Positions 12,201-23,556 of a stretch of 64,000 nt of DNA are shown here, one piece after another (positions within the stretch are counted from its first letter, which is position 1; the number at the start of each line of letters is the position of its first letter). The DNA lies in the NCBI GenBank assembly GCA_023238725.1, contig CM041540.1, positions 7,354,001 to 7,418,000 of the forward strand. Reading direction: 5' to 3'. The notes under the pieces are model-generated. The model saw only the letters and a program-made list of their open reading frames with translations, did not search any database and was not told where the DNA came from. The position numbers were made by a program, and so were the translations under genes. The DNA is from Scortum barcoo (lineage: Eukaryota; Chordata; Actinopteri; Centrarchiformes; Terapontidae).

Positions 12201-15200
12201 CAATAACGTACTACATGCTATGACTAAATATGATGCAGATAAAGATTTAAATAGGTTAAAAAGAAATAAAAAACACCCTGCGCCACCAGGAGACATGACT
12301 CTTGAATCTTGGGAAAGTAAGAGAAACTCAGTGCACAGTTACAATGTAATTGCCATCTCTGTGACCACAATGACTGCTGGACAGCAGCCATTTACATCGT
12401 CTTCCTTAAAATCTTAAAGGAAAAACAAAAATGATATGGTCGACAAGAATTATAATTCACATTACTTGGCCAGGTTCTTCAGGCCCTGCAGGCTGCCAGC
12501 CGTCACCTTGGTGATCTTGTTTCCGTCCAGGTGGAGCTCAGAGAGAGAGCTGGGCAGACCTGACAACCCACAAGATGAGGATTACCACCATGACTTAATT
12601 AACATCTACCTTAGTGGATTATATGACATTATGAAGCCACTTTTACATAGAAATGGATAGTTAGCAATCTACAACATAAAATTTCAGCCCAGAAAGTGCA
12701 GTTCAATCATCAAGGAGTGGCTGTTTAAGTCTATTAAATCCAAATGGCCCTTATTCCATGTATCATTTTACAAGACATATTCCCACCCTGAGTTTTGAAT
12801 TACTGTGCAGTACAGTTAGGGTGTTTTTTCATGCATGCTTTTGACAGAAGATGGTTGTTTTTGGCCGAGCCTGACTGGATAAAACTTGGATTAAGCCAAA
12901 TTCCCTTATGTAGGAATTATATGTGGAAGTAGATATCAGAGGTTTACCTTTGGGGATATCTGTAATGTTAGTGTCTGCTATGCGAATGTAAGAGACTCTT
13001 TTCAGGTCAGAGAAAGCGCCGTTATCGACGCCTGCGCTCTTCAGGGGGTTGGATCCGAGCTCTGGAAAAAAAAAAAAAAAAAAGAATGAAAAAACTATGA
13101 GAAAAAAAGAGAACAGCAGTAATGGATCACAAGTTAATTCCTCTCCCGGTCTGTTACGGGAATATAGAGATGAGTCATGAGTAAACAAAGTCTTGGGCAA
13201 GAGAATAGCTTGTGTTTACAACGCAGCCTCTCTCCACAGTGGATTTCCTGATTTGTCACGGATCATAATTCTCATATCATCGCATTTTAAGTGACTGAAT
13301 CCACACTTTGAGCCTCAGTTGAGCAAGAACAAAATGGCACTTTAACTTGTGGAGTTGTCAAAGTGACAAATGGAGCAAGAGGAAGTTGAGAAAAGCACAA
13401 ATACTCCCCGATTCTTTTGTAGAAAAAAACATGCTGTGTAGTCACTAACAGCACAGATGAGCGGTCTCATCACTTTCAGACTGTGTGAATCTTGTCTCAA
13501 ACTCTCCTTCTGGTGTCTTTATTTCCCAATGGAAAATCAATAAAGTGCAACATTCCCACGCAAGTGCCTTGAACAATAAATAAAATGGCTGTATAACTCA
13601 ACTGTTTACATCCTCCACAGTGAAGAGTGCACCAGTGTGACAGCTGTCTGTTAGGATGCTGAACATTACTTGTGCTATCCAAATAAATATGTGCGTTTTT
13701 TTTAAACAAGCAATGGTGTTTTCACTGTCATACCCATGACGATGACGTGGGACATGCCCTGGAAGGAGGACTTTTTGATCTTGGTGATCTCATTCTCATG
13801 GATGCGCAGCTCCTGCAGGCTTTTGGGCATGTTGGCGGGTATGTCCTTCAGCATGTTCTTGGACAGGTAGAGGCGCTGCAGCTTGGTCAGAGGGCTGAGG
13901 GCCTTGGCGTGGATGATAGTGATTTTGTTGTTCACCAAGATCAGAGCCTATAAAGAAAGAATTCCAGTTAGTAGTGTTCAATATTCATTTTTGTTTTTGC
14001 TGCATGGAGTAGTAGAACATTTACCACTATATCTATTGAGTTTACAGCTGTTGTTTTATTTAGGTCTGTATGTTTAAATTCACATCAGGGTTCAAAGTTC
14101 TATTATGATGGAATCTGAACTTTATTTGAAACTTTACACCTCAGTGGCTTCCACTGTTTTTTCTTCCACTCAAACATTCATTGCCACAAATGCACCATGG
14201 GCCTGTAAAAAAAATCTGTACTTTCCAGATGAGATTCTGCAAAAACAAGACATTTTGAGCTCAGCAGCTGTTGGATACTCGGCTGTCAAGATGGACGGCC
14301 AAGTTCAAGTCCACTCTGGAGTCATCCCTAATGCATTTTCAGAGGAATCTCACTCCTGCTGCTCGAAGCAGCAGCAGTAGCAGACACGGTGCAATGTGTG
14401 GTATGTGGTTCATTCCCTTAAGAGGTCAGTTACATTAAAGTGGAAACAGCTCTGGTCGTCAGACGGAGGTATTTATTGCAAGTAAAAAAGTCCGAAGTTT
14501 GCAGGCGTGAGTGTGTAAGGCCTATGGGTGAATAGTTTCCATGCACCTGGTGGCTGGGGGAGTGGTGGTGCTGTAATAATGGTAAAGGTGGGAAGAAAAG
14601 AGCACTGTGGGTGGCTAGATGGAGGAAGGAGGATGAAGAGAGTTTTGGGATGGGATGTAAAGTGTGCTCCATGTTTTAGAATGAGAAACTGATTTTGTGT
14701 ATATTTACATAACCATAATTTGAACTGAAGTGGTCAGCATGTCAATTCATAGATATTTATGAAATTATCAGTTTATTAATATAAAGTCTCCCAGTCTCTT
14801 CTCCAGTAACTCACATTTATCTACTATCTTAGATTTGGAGATAATCAGGAAGTATTTATTAATGATTCATTCATTATCATTCATTAAGAGGTCGTTCCTG
14901 ATTTGTTCCTTACTTATTCCTTAGTTACTACTCACAATTTTGTGCATCTTATTGTGACCAGTGGATTTAAGACAAGACCTTGCAAATGCAAATCATCAAG
15001 GACTGGACTTAGTTTTTTATATATTATCATGCTGTATAATATAAGGAGTAGTATAAGTCGACTGTCTCTTACATGCAGTCCTTTGAGGTTCTTGAAGTCA
15101 TTCTCCTTGATCTCCGTGATCTTGTTGTTCTGCAGGTCCAGCAGGGTGGTGTCGTCTGGGATGTCCCCAGGAACTGCCTTCAGACCTGATGGGGAGACGT

Positions 15201-18200
15201 TGTTTAATTAGATGGAGGGTATAAGGGTTAGAAGCATGCAAATGCAATAAATCCATCAGAATGATGAATGGCGGAAAAGTCTGAGGTAAGGCGGTGACAG
15301 CCCAGCTTCTGGTGACGGGAGGTTAACCACAGTCTGCCCTCAACAGGAAATGGATACAAAATGGTTCCCTACTCTTCTCCATTACCATGATTTGAGTTTT
15401 GGATTGGCAGCTTCCATTAACTGTAGAGTTTAAACTACACACTGATGACCTATAGTTCTGGATATCAGCTCCAGTGTATGTTAAGGTCTTGAAATTTTAT
15501 TCTGTCATTAAGTTTCTTACTTGAAAAAGGAATGAACACCAAATTTCCTGTCACAGTTTAAAAAGTGTGAATGATTTAACTTTGTCATGAGTTTAAAGTT
15601 GGCAGTGCTAAGCTGGAATGTTTCCATGCACAGTTTAGAGTTTAGCAACATCCAAATCAAGATCTGTTCATGCTACTAGTGCTGTCCGTCAAATGTGAGC
15701 ACACCACACCCACACAGTCCTGATTAAACAGATTAGCTGAGTCTTCTAAGTATTAAACAAACAAAAAATATTTCTGAATGTCTATTGTTGCTTATATAGT
15801 TTCACAACAGACGTTTTTAGGGGCTTTAAGCTCATAAGAACTGTTAAGGACTGCACAGATACAACGAGACAGGGAATCAAATTTGGGTGAGCAGGAAAGA
15901 GTAACTGAGTTTCCAGTAGCGACCTGCTTAAAAACATCAAAGTCTGCTTTGTCAATGTAGCATGCTCGATAAAGTCTCAATGATATGGAGTTAGAGCAGA
16001 ATGGGTTTTATAGTGACATTCCAAAGGGACCAAATAACTATCTGATGTGCTCCGAGGCACACATGGTGGAAATGGACCTTAAAACAAATTTCCTTTGGAA
16101 TAAGTAAGCGGCTGCATACCTGGACACTAAGCTCACGTTAAATCGTTTTGCTTGGACTTTATCATGGCATGTCATGGCTGATGTGAGACAGAAAATGGCA
16201 TCTGTAGTGAAAGACTGTTTGCCTGAGAGGACTTTTTTTTATAGAGCGAAGACAGCTGGGAGCTATGGTGTGCACTCCTCTACATCCGTGTTAACACTCA
16301 CAAAAAAAATACATTCATAATGTGCAGTTTACATTTCAGAGGAAGAAGCATAGAATAAGCTGTTTAACAAAGAAGCTTAGGCTCCGTATCTCCAGTCCGC
16401 ATACGTATATCTGGACACATATTGTACTAAAAGCTTATGACAACTTCTGTTCCTGCTCACCCAAACATAACTTCCAGCTAGGTTTGCTTTTCTGTCAGCT
16501 TGGACGACCCACAAACCATCACAGCTGTTTGTGGCCACCACCATCATTACAGCACCACATTGTATACCTTTATACTTGGACACACATTTTTTTATTGGTC
16601 TTAGTTAGCCCATTTCTGCCTTTGCTGCTTCAGTTTTGAATTCCTATTCTATTCTTGTGAGCACTACAACTTTATTGAAGTGCAAAACTAAATATCTGGA
16701 ATGCCTTTGAAAATATTTGATTGTAAACTGTTTAAAATTGGTATATTTTGAAGATTAACACTGAAATTTGTTTTAGAAAAAAATCTGCCTTAAGACCAGT
16801 TTTTCACCCAGATTCGATGTCCCTGTGCGGCTTGCTGCAATGAGGCAGTCTATTATAACTATAACTATTATAACAATTTACATGACTAAAGTTATACTTA
16901 AATGTTTCCTGTAACAGAAAGAGAAGAGAAAAATGGATGGAAAACACAAATGAGCTATTGATTATAGACCAGAGTATCTTAAAATAAGTGAAAAACCTCC
17001 TAATTCATTTTTAATGGAAGGTTTTTAGCAGTTTTTAAAAAACCAAAACAAAATATAATTAAAAATGACTCCTGCAGTTAAAAAAAAAAAAAAAAACAAC
17101 AACTTGTGAATGAAAATGCTGGTCAAAGTACACTCAGTAAAGTAAAAAGAAGGACGTCGAGCTGTCAAATGTCCTGCAGCACTACAGGTTTTAAGATGAA
17201 TACAAGGTCACATGAGACAAAACGATCAGTGCAGAAGTAAAAATCTGTGTGATGATGACAATGACAAGAACTGACTCGCATATATAAACTATTTGAATGT
17301 CATGTTTCGGTCAGCATCTCACTTTTCAGACAACAGCCATTTGGGAGGAAATGCAAGAAAGAAAAATGGGACTTTAAGTCTCACCCCCATTATAATAGTA
17401 ACTATCAATCACTGCGTTTTAAAAGCAAAGTCATCGAGATATCAAGCATACGAATGCTTTGGACTGGACCCATGTCCAACACTTCCAAACATTAATGACT
17501 GTTTATATAATGTCCTCTCCCCATCTGGCACTGTGGCCTGAAGCAAAAGCCTGATTGTCTCATGGGATTCGAGTACACTTACAAAAAGATAGGTATCTAA
17601 TGAGGGAAGCCACGGATTGTGCCATTACGTTCATCTTAAAACTTTTAACAGAGAACAAAAGGCCATTTTGTTGGTGTGCATTTGCCAACACTGTTAGAAA
17701 GAAATCTTGCTTATCCATAATCACAACTCATTTGTACCCTAGGCTAAATTTTCCCTCCTGAATGTTTTAGCTGTCGTCGTGCCAGCTGCAAACTCACAAG
17801 GGAAAATCCACATCCACACAAGTGAAAGGGTGCTTGGATGGCAGACTCTTCTGTCTTGTCCTTGTGTCCAAATATATACATAAAACCTTTAATGCTGTGC
17901 GTGTCTAAATGTGTGAGTGTGTGTTTGCGTGCAGGCCAGCGGTTCTGGGGAACAGATGGAGGCTCCGGGCCAACAGTGCTGATGCAGAAGTTGGGACTCA
18001 AGCCGTGGCTGCATCTTCGGGGGAGTGCTGCTGCTGACTGGGGCCCCGGCTGGAGGACTGATGTAATGGAACCGGCCCTTTTCCCCGAACATCACTCTCT
18101 CCAACTGTCTGTCGCTCTCACTGCCTTCCTGTTGGTCTGTCGCTCTGACTGTTGAGCCACCTGCCTATCTGGGTCTGCCTGTCTCTCTGCACCCTCTGCT

Positions 18201-20053
18201 CAGACTTTACTCTTTCTGCAAACTCTTGAATCGGTAAATTATCTTTTATTTCACCCTGTCCCTCTTAAGTTTATGCGGTTGTGTGCTGCTTATGTCTGTC
18301 TGCTCCTCTTTTTGTTTTATCCTCCCATCTGTGTCACTCACCCCTCCTCCTCCATCTGTCTCCTTGAAGCTCGTGCCCCTTCCTTTCCAAACAAAAGCAG
18401 AGCCAGAAAAACTATCAAACCCAACTGCGTAGCGAATCACTTTTATGTAATATACAAGAATAAATGAGGTCAGGGACTTTTCTTTGACAAAGTTTATGAG
18501 ATGACTCAAACTGTTGTATATGTTGGACAAACAGACTGGATAAGCTCCAAACAATGAAGATGACAATTGAGTAAATTGTTGTGACTGTGCCAAATTAAAG
18601 AAGCCGACTAAGTAATTGTAGTCCTTCAGCCTTGGTGAGTAAGCTTAACACTGAGGAAACAAGTTTAGTAACATCTGAACTTGTTGAAACTGGGATTTGT
18701 TCGGGGCTTTCCTGCAGCCAGGCTAACTTGTAATCTCCGCCAGAGTTTAAAACACGTGTGCCCAGAAAGCCAAATAATGTAATTGTTACAGGAAGCAAAA
18801 GAAGGCTCACAACATCTGTGAGCATTTAACGTATCAACATTGCTGTCATGTTCTCTTGAAGACACAATAATGCATAACATAATATACCTCAAGAATGACC
18901 CTGTGAGTTAGGGTGGATGGTGGAGATGGCCGAGCTTTTAAAGCGAGTGACTTTTTCTGCTCTTAAAAACCAGTAATGTCACCCAGCACAATAAAAGTTC
19001 AGTAAAACTACTGCAGACACCCATCTGAACTCAGCATCTGATCCATCAAAGTGAGCTCATTTGTTTGGAATCCAGACCAGAACACCAAAAGGGAGGAGTG
19101 GATGAAGAAAATGGATGTGAAAGCTTTTACATTGTATGTATCACTACAGTTCAAATCAAGTCACACTGATATATTATGCTATATGGGCTCAATGTAGCCT
19201 AAGTACAGATCATTGATTTCAAAGTTGTATTTCTCAAGACTAAAGCCACATCCATGAATGTGTGGCACTGGGAAGGAGGTCTTACCAATATAGTTTTGCT
19301 TAAAATATGTATTTGAGAAATGAAACAGTCTTTCCAGTTTTTCAAGCACATGCATTTGTTGTTCTCCATATTATATTAATGTAAAATTGAATATATTAGG
19401 ATTTTTGACCAGTGCTTGGACAAAAAAAACTATTTGAAGGTGTAACTTGGAACTATTTCGAAATTGTGGCAAGTATTTTTTTTTTTTAATGCCTATATAG
19501 ACAAAATGATTTCAACCCTCAAAGTAACTAAATATGCAACAATATATTACAGGTTGTACAGTACACTAGCTATTCTTCCATTCATAAATACTGACTTGGG
19601 GATATACATTTTGTGCGTGAGTAGTTTCTGAGATTTACTACCATCATACCTTGATGGAAACAATAAAACTATGAAATTAAATCTGGTAAGACTCTGTTAA
19701 AGCTATTTTTTTGCTTTTGGCTCCAGTAATGATTCCTTTGCCTCAGAATCAGTGTGGTTAATGATAGCTATTAATAGTATAAAATAAAGAAACAATCATG
19801 TTCAGAGTGTGTGGCATTATACACAACCATGTGAGCCATCAGTGAAATGTGTCTTACCGAGGTCAGAGCACTGGATCACGCGCAGGTGGCACTGGCATCT
19901 GAAAGGGCACTTGGGTCCTTCGGGCATTGAGATCCTCGGCTCATCACCTGATCCTGGCTCATCCTCCATCATGAAGTCTAGGAAGCCGGACTGGCGGAAG
20001 GGCAGAGCCCAGCAGGCTGTGACCAGGAGCAGAGAGAGACAGGCTGACCTCAT
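9017..20053 (-). CDS. dcn: Decorin, complete coding sequence in seven coding exons
   Basis: Decorin is a secreted class I small leucine-rich proteoglycan that binds collagen fibrils. The coding exons join as 20053-19858, 15185-15073, 13947-13734, 13061-12948, 12559-12466, 10763-10625 and 9217-9017, giving 1071 bases and 356 residues (human decorin: 359). All introns are GT-AG and the phases fit. Residues 1-16 are a signal peptide. Ser35-Gly36 in an acidic setting is the expected glycosaminoglycan site. Cys49, 53, 55 and 62 form the class I CX3CXCX6C cluster, followed by about twelve LRRs. SYIRIADTNIT at 198-208 is identical to the collagen-binding segment described for mammalian decorin. Cys308 and Cys341 close the C-terminal ear repeat. 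N-glycosylation sequons remain at Asn206 and Asn257; the third mammalian site is lost (His-Ala-Asn-Lys-Ile). Biglycan was considered, but LRR wording and exon sizes (113, 114 bases) favour decorin. Identity is secure; the noncoding ends are less so. Confidence 0.97.
9218..10624 (-). other. dcn intron between coding exons 6 and 7
   Basis: A GT-AG intron of 1.4 kb. It contains AT-rich unique-looking sequence with no recognisable repeat or RNA gene. An A-run lies near 9759. Confidence 0.85.
10625..10763 (-). CDS. dcn: dcn sixth coding exon
   Basis: This 139-base exon follows cccctgcag and ends atccag|gtacat. It encodes residues 244-290: KLGLSFNEISSVENGTMANV then PHLRELHLDNNALTSVPPGL and SEHKYIQ. 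The Asn in ENGT is a glycosylation sequon conserved with mammals. It ends on a codon boundary. Confidence 0.95.
10764..12465 (-). other. dcn intron between coding exons 5 and 6, carrying a hAT element
   Basis: A GT-AG intron of 1.7 kb. The only recognised content is the nonautonomous hAT-type element at 11695-12098. A few GCTAAT-type short motifs occur near 11465-11500. Confidence 0.85.
11695..12098. mobile_element. Nonautonomous hAT-type DNA transposon with 8-bp target duplication
   Basis: The left end CAGTGGTCCCCAACCT matches the reverse complement of the right end (CAAGGGTCCCCAACCT) at 14 of 16 bases. The element is 404 bp long. It is flanked by the perfect 8-bp direct repeat CTTTAGAT at 11687-11694 and 12099-12106, the target-site length of the hAT superfamily. 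The CAGTGGTCCCCAACC terminus is familiar from vertebrate hAT-derived repeats. No transposase reading frame is present, so it is a MITE-like copy that would have depended on an active relative. Confidence 0.9.
12466..12559 (-). CDS. dcn: dcn fifth coding exon
   Basis: This 94-base exon follows gttgtcag and ends gccaa|gtaatg. It encodes one LRR: GLPSSLSELHLDGNKITKV followed by TAGSLQGLKNLA, with the last Lys codon split 2+1. The sequence matches the decorin repeat between the collagen-binding repeat and the LGLSFN repeat. Confidence 0.95.
12948..13061 (-). CDS. dcn: dcn fourth coding exon (collagen-binding LRR)
   Basis: This 114-base exon follows a long T-rich tract and ccag, and ends aaag|gtaaac. 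It encodes residues 175-212 plus one base, including NPLKSAGVDNGAF and the collagen-binding segment SYIRIADTNIT. In mammalian decorin the Arg and Asp of that segment are the key collagen contacts, and both are present here. The Asn in NIT is also an N-glycosylation sequon. Confidence 0.95.
13062..13733 (-). other. dcn intron between coding exons 3 and 4
   Basis: A GT-AG intron of 672 bases with a long T tract next to the acceptor (an A-run on the plus strand at 13065-13083). Nothing else is recognised. Confidence 0.85.
13734..13947 (-). CDS. dcn: dcn third coding exon (LRR2-5)
   Basis: This 214-base exon follows tttatag and ends atg g|gtatga, so a Glu codon is split after its first base. It encodes residues 104-174, starting ALILVNNKI and including LQRLYLSKNMLKDIP and LQELRIHENEITKI, both typical of decorin. 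An LRR of this frame would run on into the intron if unspliced; the next exon supplies AG to restore Glu-Leu-Gly. Confidence 0.95.
13948..15072 (-). other. dcn intron between coding exons 2 and 3
   Basis: A GT-AG intron of 1.1 kb. It holds a short CTGCTGCT/AGCAGCAG hairpin near 14357-14376. No repeat family or RNA gene is recognised. Confidence 0.85.
15073..15185 (-). CDS. dcn: dcn second coding exon (LRR1-2)
   Basis: This 113-base exon is entered after ccatcag and left at cat|gtaaga. It completes the split Gly codon and encodes residues 66-103, which include DDTTLLDLQNNKITEIKEND, almost identical to the first repeats of vertebrate decorin. It ends on a codon boundary. Confidence 0.95.
15186..19857 (-). 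other. dcn intron between coding exons 1 and 2
   Basis: A GT-AG intron of 4.7 kb, mostly AT-rich. It includes a GC-richer island at about 17935-18130, noted separately among the findings. No known repeat family was recognised. Confidence 0.85.
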
Positions 20054-20072
20054 GGTGCTGTTAGCAGGGAGC
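19858..20072 (-). CDS. dcn: dcn first coding exon (coding part 19858-20053)
   Basis: The acceptor reads tcctccag before position 20072, followed by 19 untranslated bases and the ATG at 20053-20051. It encodes residues 1-65: signal peptide (MRSACLSLLLVTACWA), a short propeptide-like stretch resembling decorin's, the Gly-Ser-Gly-Asp-Glu chain-attachment site, and the N-terminal cysteine cluster ending CSDL. It ends at 19858 with one base of a Gly codon, then gtaaga. Human decorin's ATG-bearing exon also ends inside the Gly after CSDL. This ATG is the only one in frame ahead of the signal sequence within the exon. Confidence 0.95.
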
Positions 20073-23000
20073 CTGGAGGACGAGAGGACACAGTTCAAAG
20101 GTTTGGGTGGATACACTTTCAAAACAGTCCGTCTCTGTGATTAGTTTTCAAAACTACTATACTTTGTTTAACTGTCTGTTTCTGATTCCCTGTAGTGCTC
20201 AGAGGGAAAGTGGGCAAAGAAGAAAATAGATTTTCACTGTGGCAGTTAATCAAAAGGCGGAGAGGAGGACGCAGCGTGAGGAATACAGGAGGCCTTTGCC
20301 AGAGAGACAAAGGGCAAAGGTGAAAGGTGGAGGGCTCAGGGGTTAAACACATGGGTGTAACAATTTAGTGAGGTTGGTAACATAACCCATTTAATTGGTC
20401 AGTTTTAGGCAGAAGGTGAAAGGTGACAGAGCAGGGGTTAGCTCAAGAAAATGACACAATATTACTTTGTCAGAGGGGACAAGCTGTAGGCATCCCTAAT
20501 GCTTATGTTACTAAAGAACACAGAGCAAATAAGAAAGACTGGACCTTTTATCTGGTGTCCCTCTCATCCCAGTGTTCAAATATTTCAAATATTTGGAAAT
20601 TCAAGTTGGAATTTAACACTATTGATAGTATAAAAGTGAATATTGGTACAATACTATTCTTATACAATTGAAATGTCTGAGTTATTTCACCATTTTCAGC
20701 CAACTACTATTTCACAAACTCTGAATCACAACATGAGGAGTTTAGATGTTACAGTTATGTATAAACATTTTTTGATCAAATTAGTTGAGCTCCTCTTCAT
20801 CTTTCCACCTCCCCCCTGAAGGAAATTGGTGTACTATATCATCAAAAAGTGTACTAATGTTTTATTGTTGGTTCATTGTTCCTTTGAAATGATCTTGATA
20901 CCATAATACAATGTAATTTGCCTTAACAACAACAAGGGAGAAACAACATTTGCTGCTGCATGAGCAACATCTGCATAAGCTATCAGCTATAAGCTATGGG
21001 AAATTTCATGACTGCTACTGTATAAAACTGTAGTACATTTTCTATTCAAAAGTAATGAATCAGTGATTTGTTTGCCTTTTAAGTACTTTATCGTCCGTGT
21101 GCATTAACAGTACAGCGGAATAGCACATCTTACTGTGTCTACTGTACTGGCGGAGTCACTGGGAGAATCCTGCTGCCTGATGCAGTCGTCTATTTCTAAA
21201 CACAACCACAACCCAGTTGACACATACACACTGTCTCAGACTCAGTGTAGAGCCACACAAACTCCACGACCTTTTCGACACACACACAGCGTCTCAGAGA
21301 CCCAGCAATCTGCTTGTCATGCGTATAGCCAAAAGTTGCTCCTTCCGTCTTGGTGCCACAATAATTGAAGGGCGGATTGGAGCCGCGGCTGCTAACAAAT
21401 GATTTGGGAGCAGCTGGTCTGCATCGGACCTTGACCTGAACATCATGACCAGGATGATGAAACTGACCCAAAACCATCAGTTGGCCAGGGTTGAGAGTGA
21501 CTCCGTGGTGGTTTATATGGTCTGTGTGAATGTGTATCATGTTTATGTGCTGCATCTTTGTTTACTTTGTATTATTTGAGAGCATATTTGCATGTTTGTA
21601 GTTGTGATTATAAGTGTATTAAAGCAAGTGTACATTGCATGTATGTAACTGTATGTGTATATACTGTATCTCTGAGTAAGAGTATTGACTGCACAAGTTT
21701 AAATCTTTCAAAGGTTTTCACCAGGGTGTTGCTTTGAGAACGAGGGAGAAAGAGAATGTGCTGATGTAGTGCAAATCCAGGTTAGGGCTACGTCAGGTCA
21801 CTGGGATCATGGTGCAGTGGGACTTTCAACACAAGCAGTAATTATAGTTCCTGTCCACAAAACAGGCACCACTTTGACACACTGTACAGCTTCAGTCCAG
21901 TGGTTACAGTGCCTGCATACAGTATGACCAAGCTTGAAATCACTTCCATTCAAAAGGGAACTGTGTTGGATCAGGATAACTTGGCCTCTTAATGGCTTTT
22001 TTTTGCTCTTGTTCTGTTGCTATGAAGCGTAAAAAACCTGAAAAATGCTCAAAAGGGTGATTTCATTTGTCGGCACTTTCAAGCTGGAATTGTATCACAC
22101 GATGTTTCGAGTCTATATGCAGTTTTCCATGCAAAACTTTTGCCATGTTGTATCACTTGGAAACATAGTGTATGTGCTGAAGCAGAAGGCGTTGAAACAA
22201 AGGGCTCCGGCCTGAACATACAGTAGATCCAGGAGTACACGGTGTTCCAGTCCTCTCGACAGACTGAGTAATCTTGGCTGTGTCAGGCTCTCTTATCTAA
22301 GCGCAGCTGAAAGCCCAATCCAACGAAAACCTTGTCCACAGACTTGGCATCAGCATTCTCCCATCGTTTTGGATTTAAAGTATAAAGCACTCCTCGGTCA
22401 AATAACGCTTGTAGATGCCTTTGATGGTTTGTTTTAGTTTAGATGCCAGATGGACTGGGCTTGTCTCATAGTATGATACATTAATTGTCAATACTGGAAA
22501 GTATTAGTCAGTTTATCACTTTTCATAGAGTTACTGGTGTTGTGAACTCCTCACATCTGGCACTTCTTGCAGACTGGAACATTCAGAATGATCTACAAAG
22601 CCGGCGTACCAGCTCCGTTTTAAAGGACCAGCAATGCACACAAAATAACAGAGGCTGATTACTGAACCTTATCTCCCTGCTTCGACCCGTGACCCACAAG
22701 CACATAAGCAGATATATGTGCACATGTGTGTTGGTGCAGGATTTCAGACGGCCCTCCATGTGCCCTGCCATCAACCTTTGTTCATAAACATTTCAGCAGC
22801 TTCTAATGTGAGCCAGACTGGGTAAAAAAGAAGAAGAGAGATGATCTCAAGCTAAGCCCTATGACCATTTAATGGCCTCAGCATTACTGTAAAGACAAGA
22901 ATTACTGCTACTTTGTGAGTCATAATCAGACCCAGGAGTTGTTGATGAGACTGAAACAAGATTTTGAAATAAAACCAGGAAAAAGGACTATCAGAGATTT

Positions 23001-23514
23001 TAAGGGATGATTGTTTGGGACATTAAGTAACAATTTTTGGCCACAGCCACAAAATACAAGTGGTTCTATTAATATTATTAAATTAGAGGATTTGGGATTT
23101 GGGCATGGGGGGCTGTACATTTTGGAGATTTATTACTATGTGGCAACTTTAGAGTGGTGAAATAATGGTCGACTAAGATCCATCTTTAAGCATGAAGGTC
23201 ACTCTAAATTCAAAACAAGGAATTATGGTCAAATGCGATAATTTTTTTGAGTTACAATAAAGGCTTGCCACAGCTTTACAGCTTCAGCAGCTGGGCTGAA
23301 CCTCTGAAAATGATACATGAGGCAACCTGCTGTGCTCCAGGCACTGGTTCTTTCATTACTAGTCTGCTTAGATGTGTCCAAGGGGCCCTGTAGGATGGCC
23401 TGCTCCAAGAAGATGCCCTCCTCCATCCATACACACGCGACACACACACACACACATATACACACCTGAAGAAAGAATCTACTGAACACATGACACAGGC
23501 TCATCAAACACCAC

Positions 23515-23556
<42 letters not shown>

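Noticed and set aside
9001..20150. Biglycan instead of decorin
   Set aside because: CPFRCQCHLRV, NPLKSAGVDNGAF, SYIRIADTNIT and SAIQLGNYRKK fit decorin; biglycan differs at these places.
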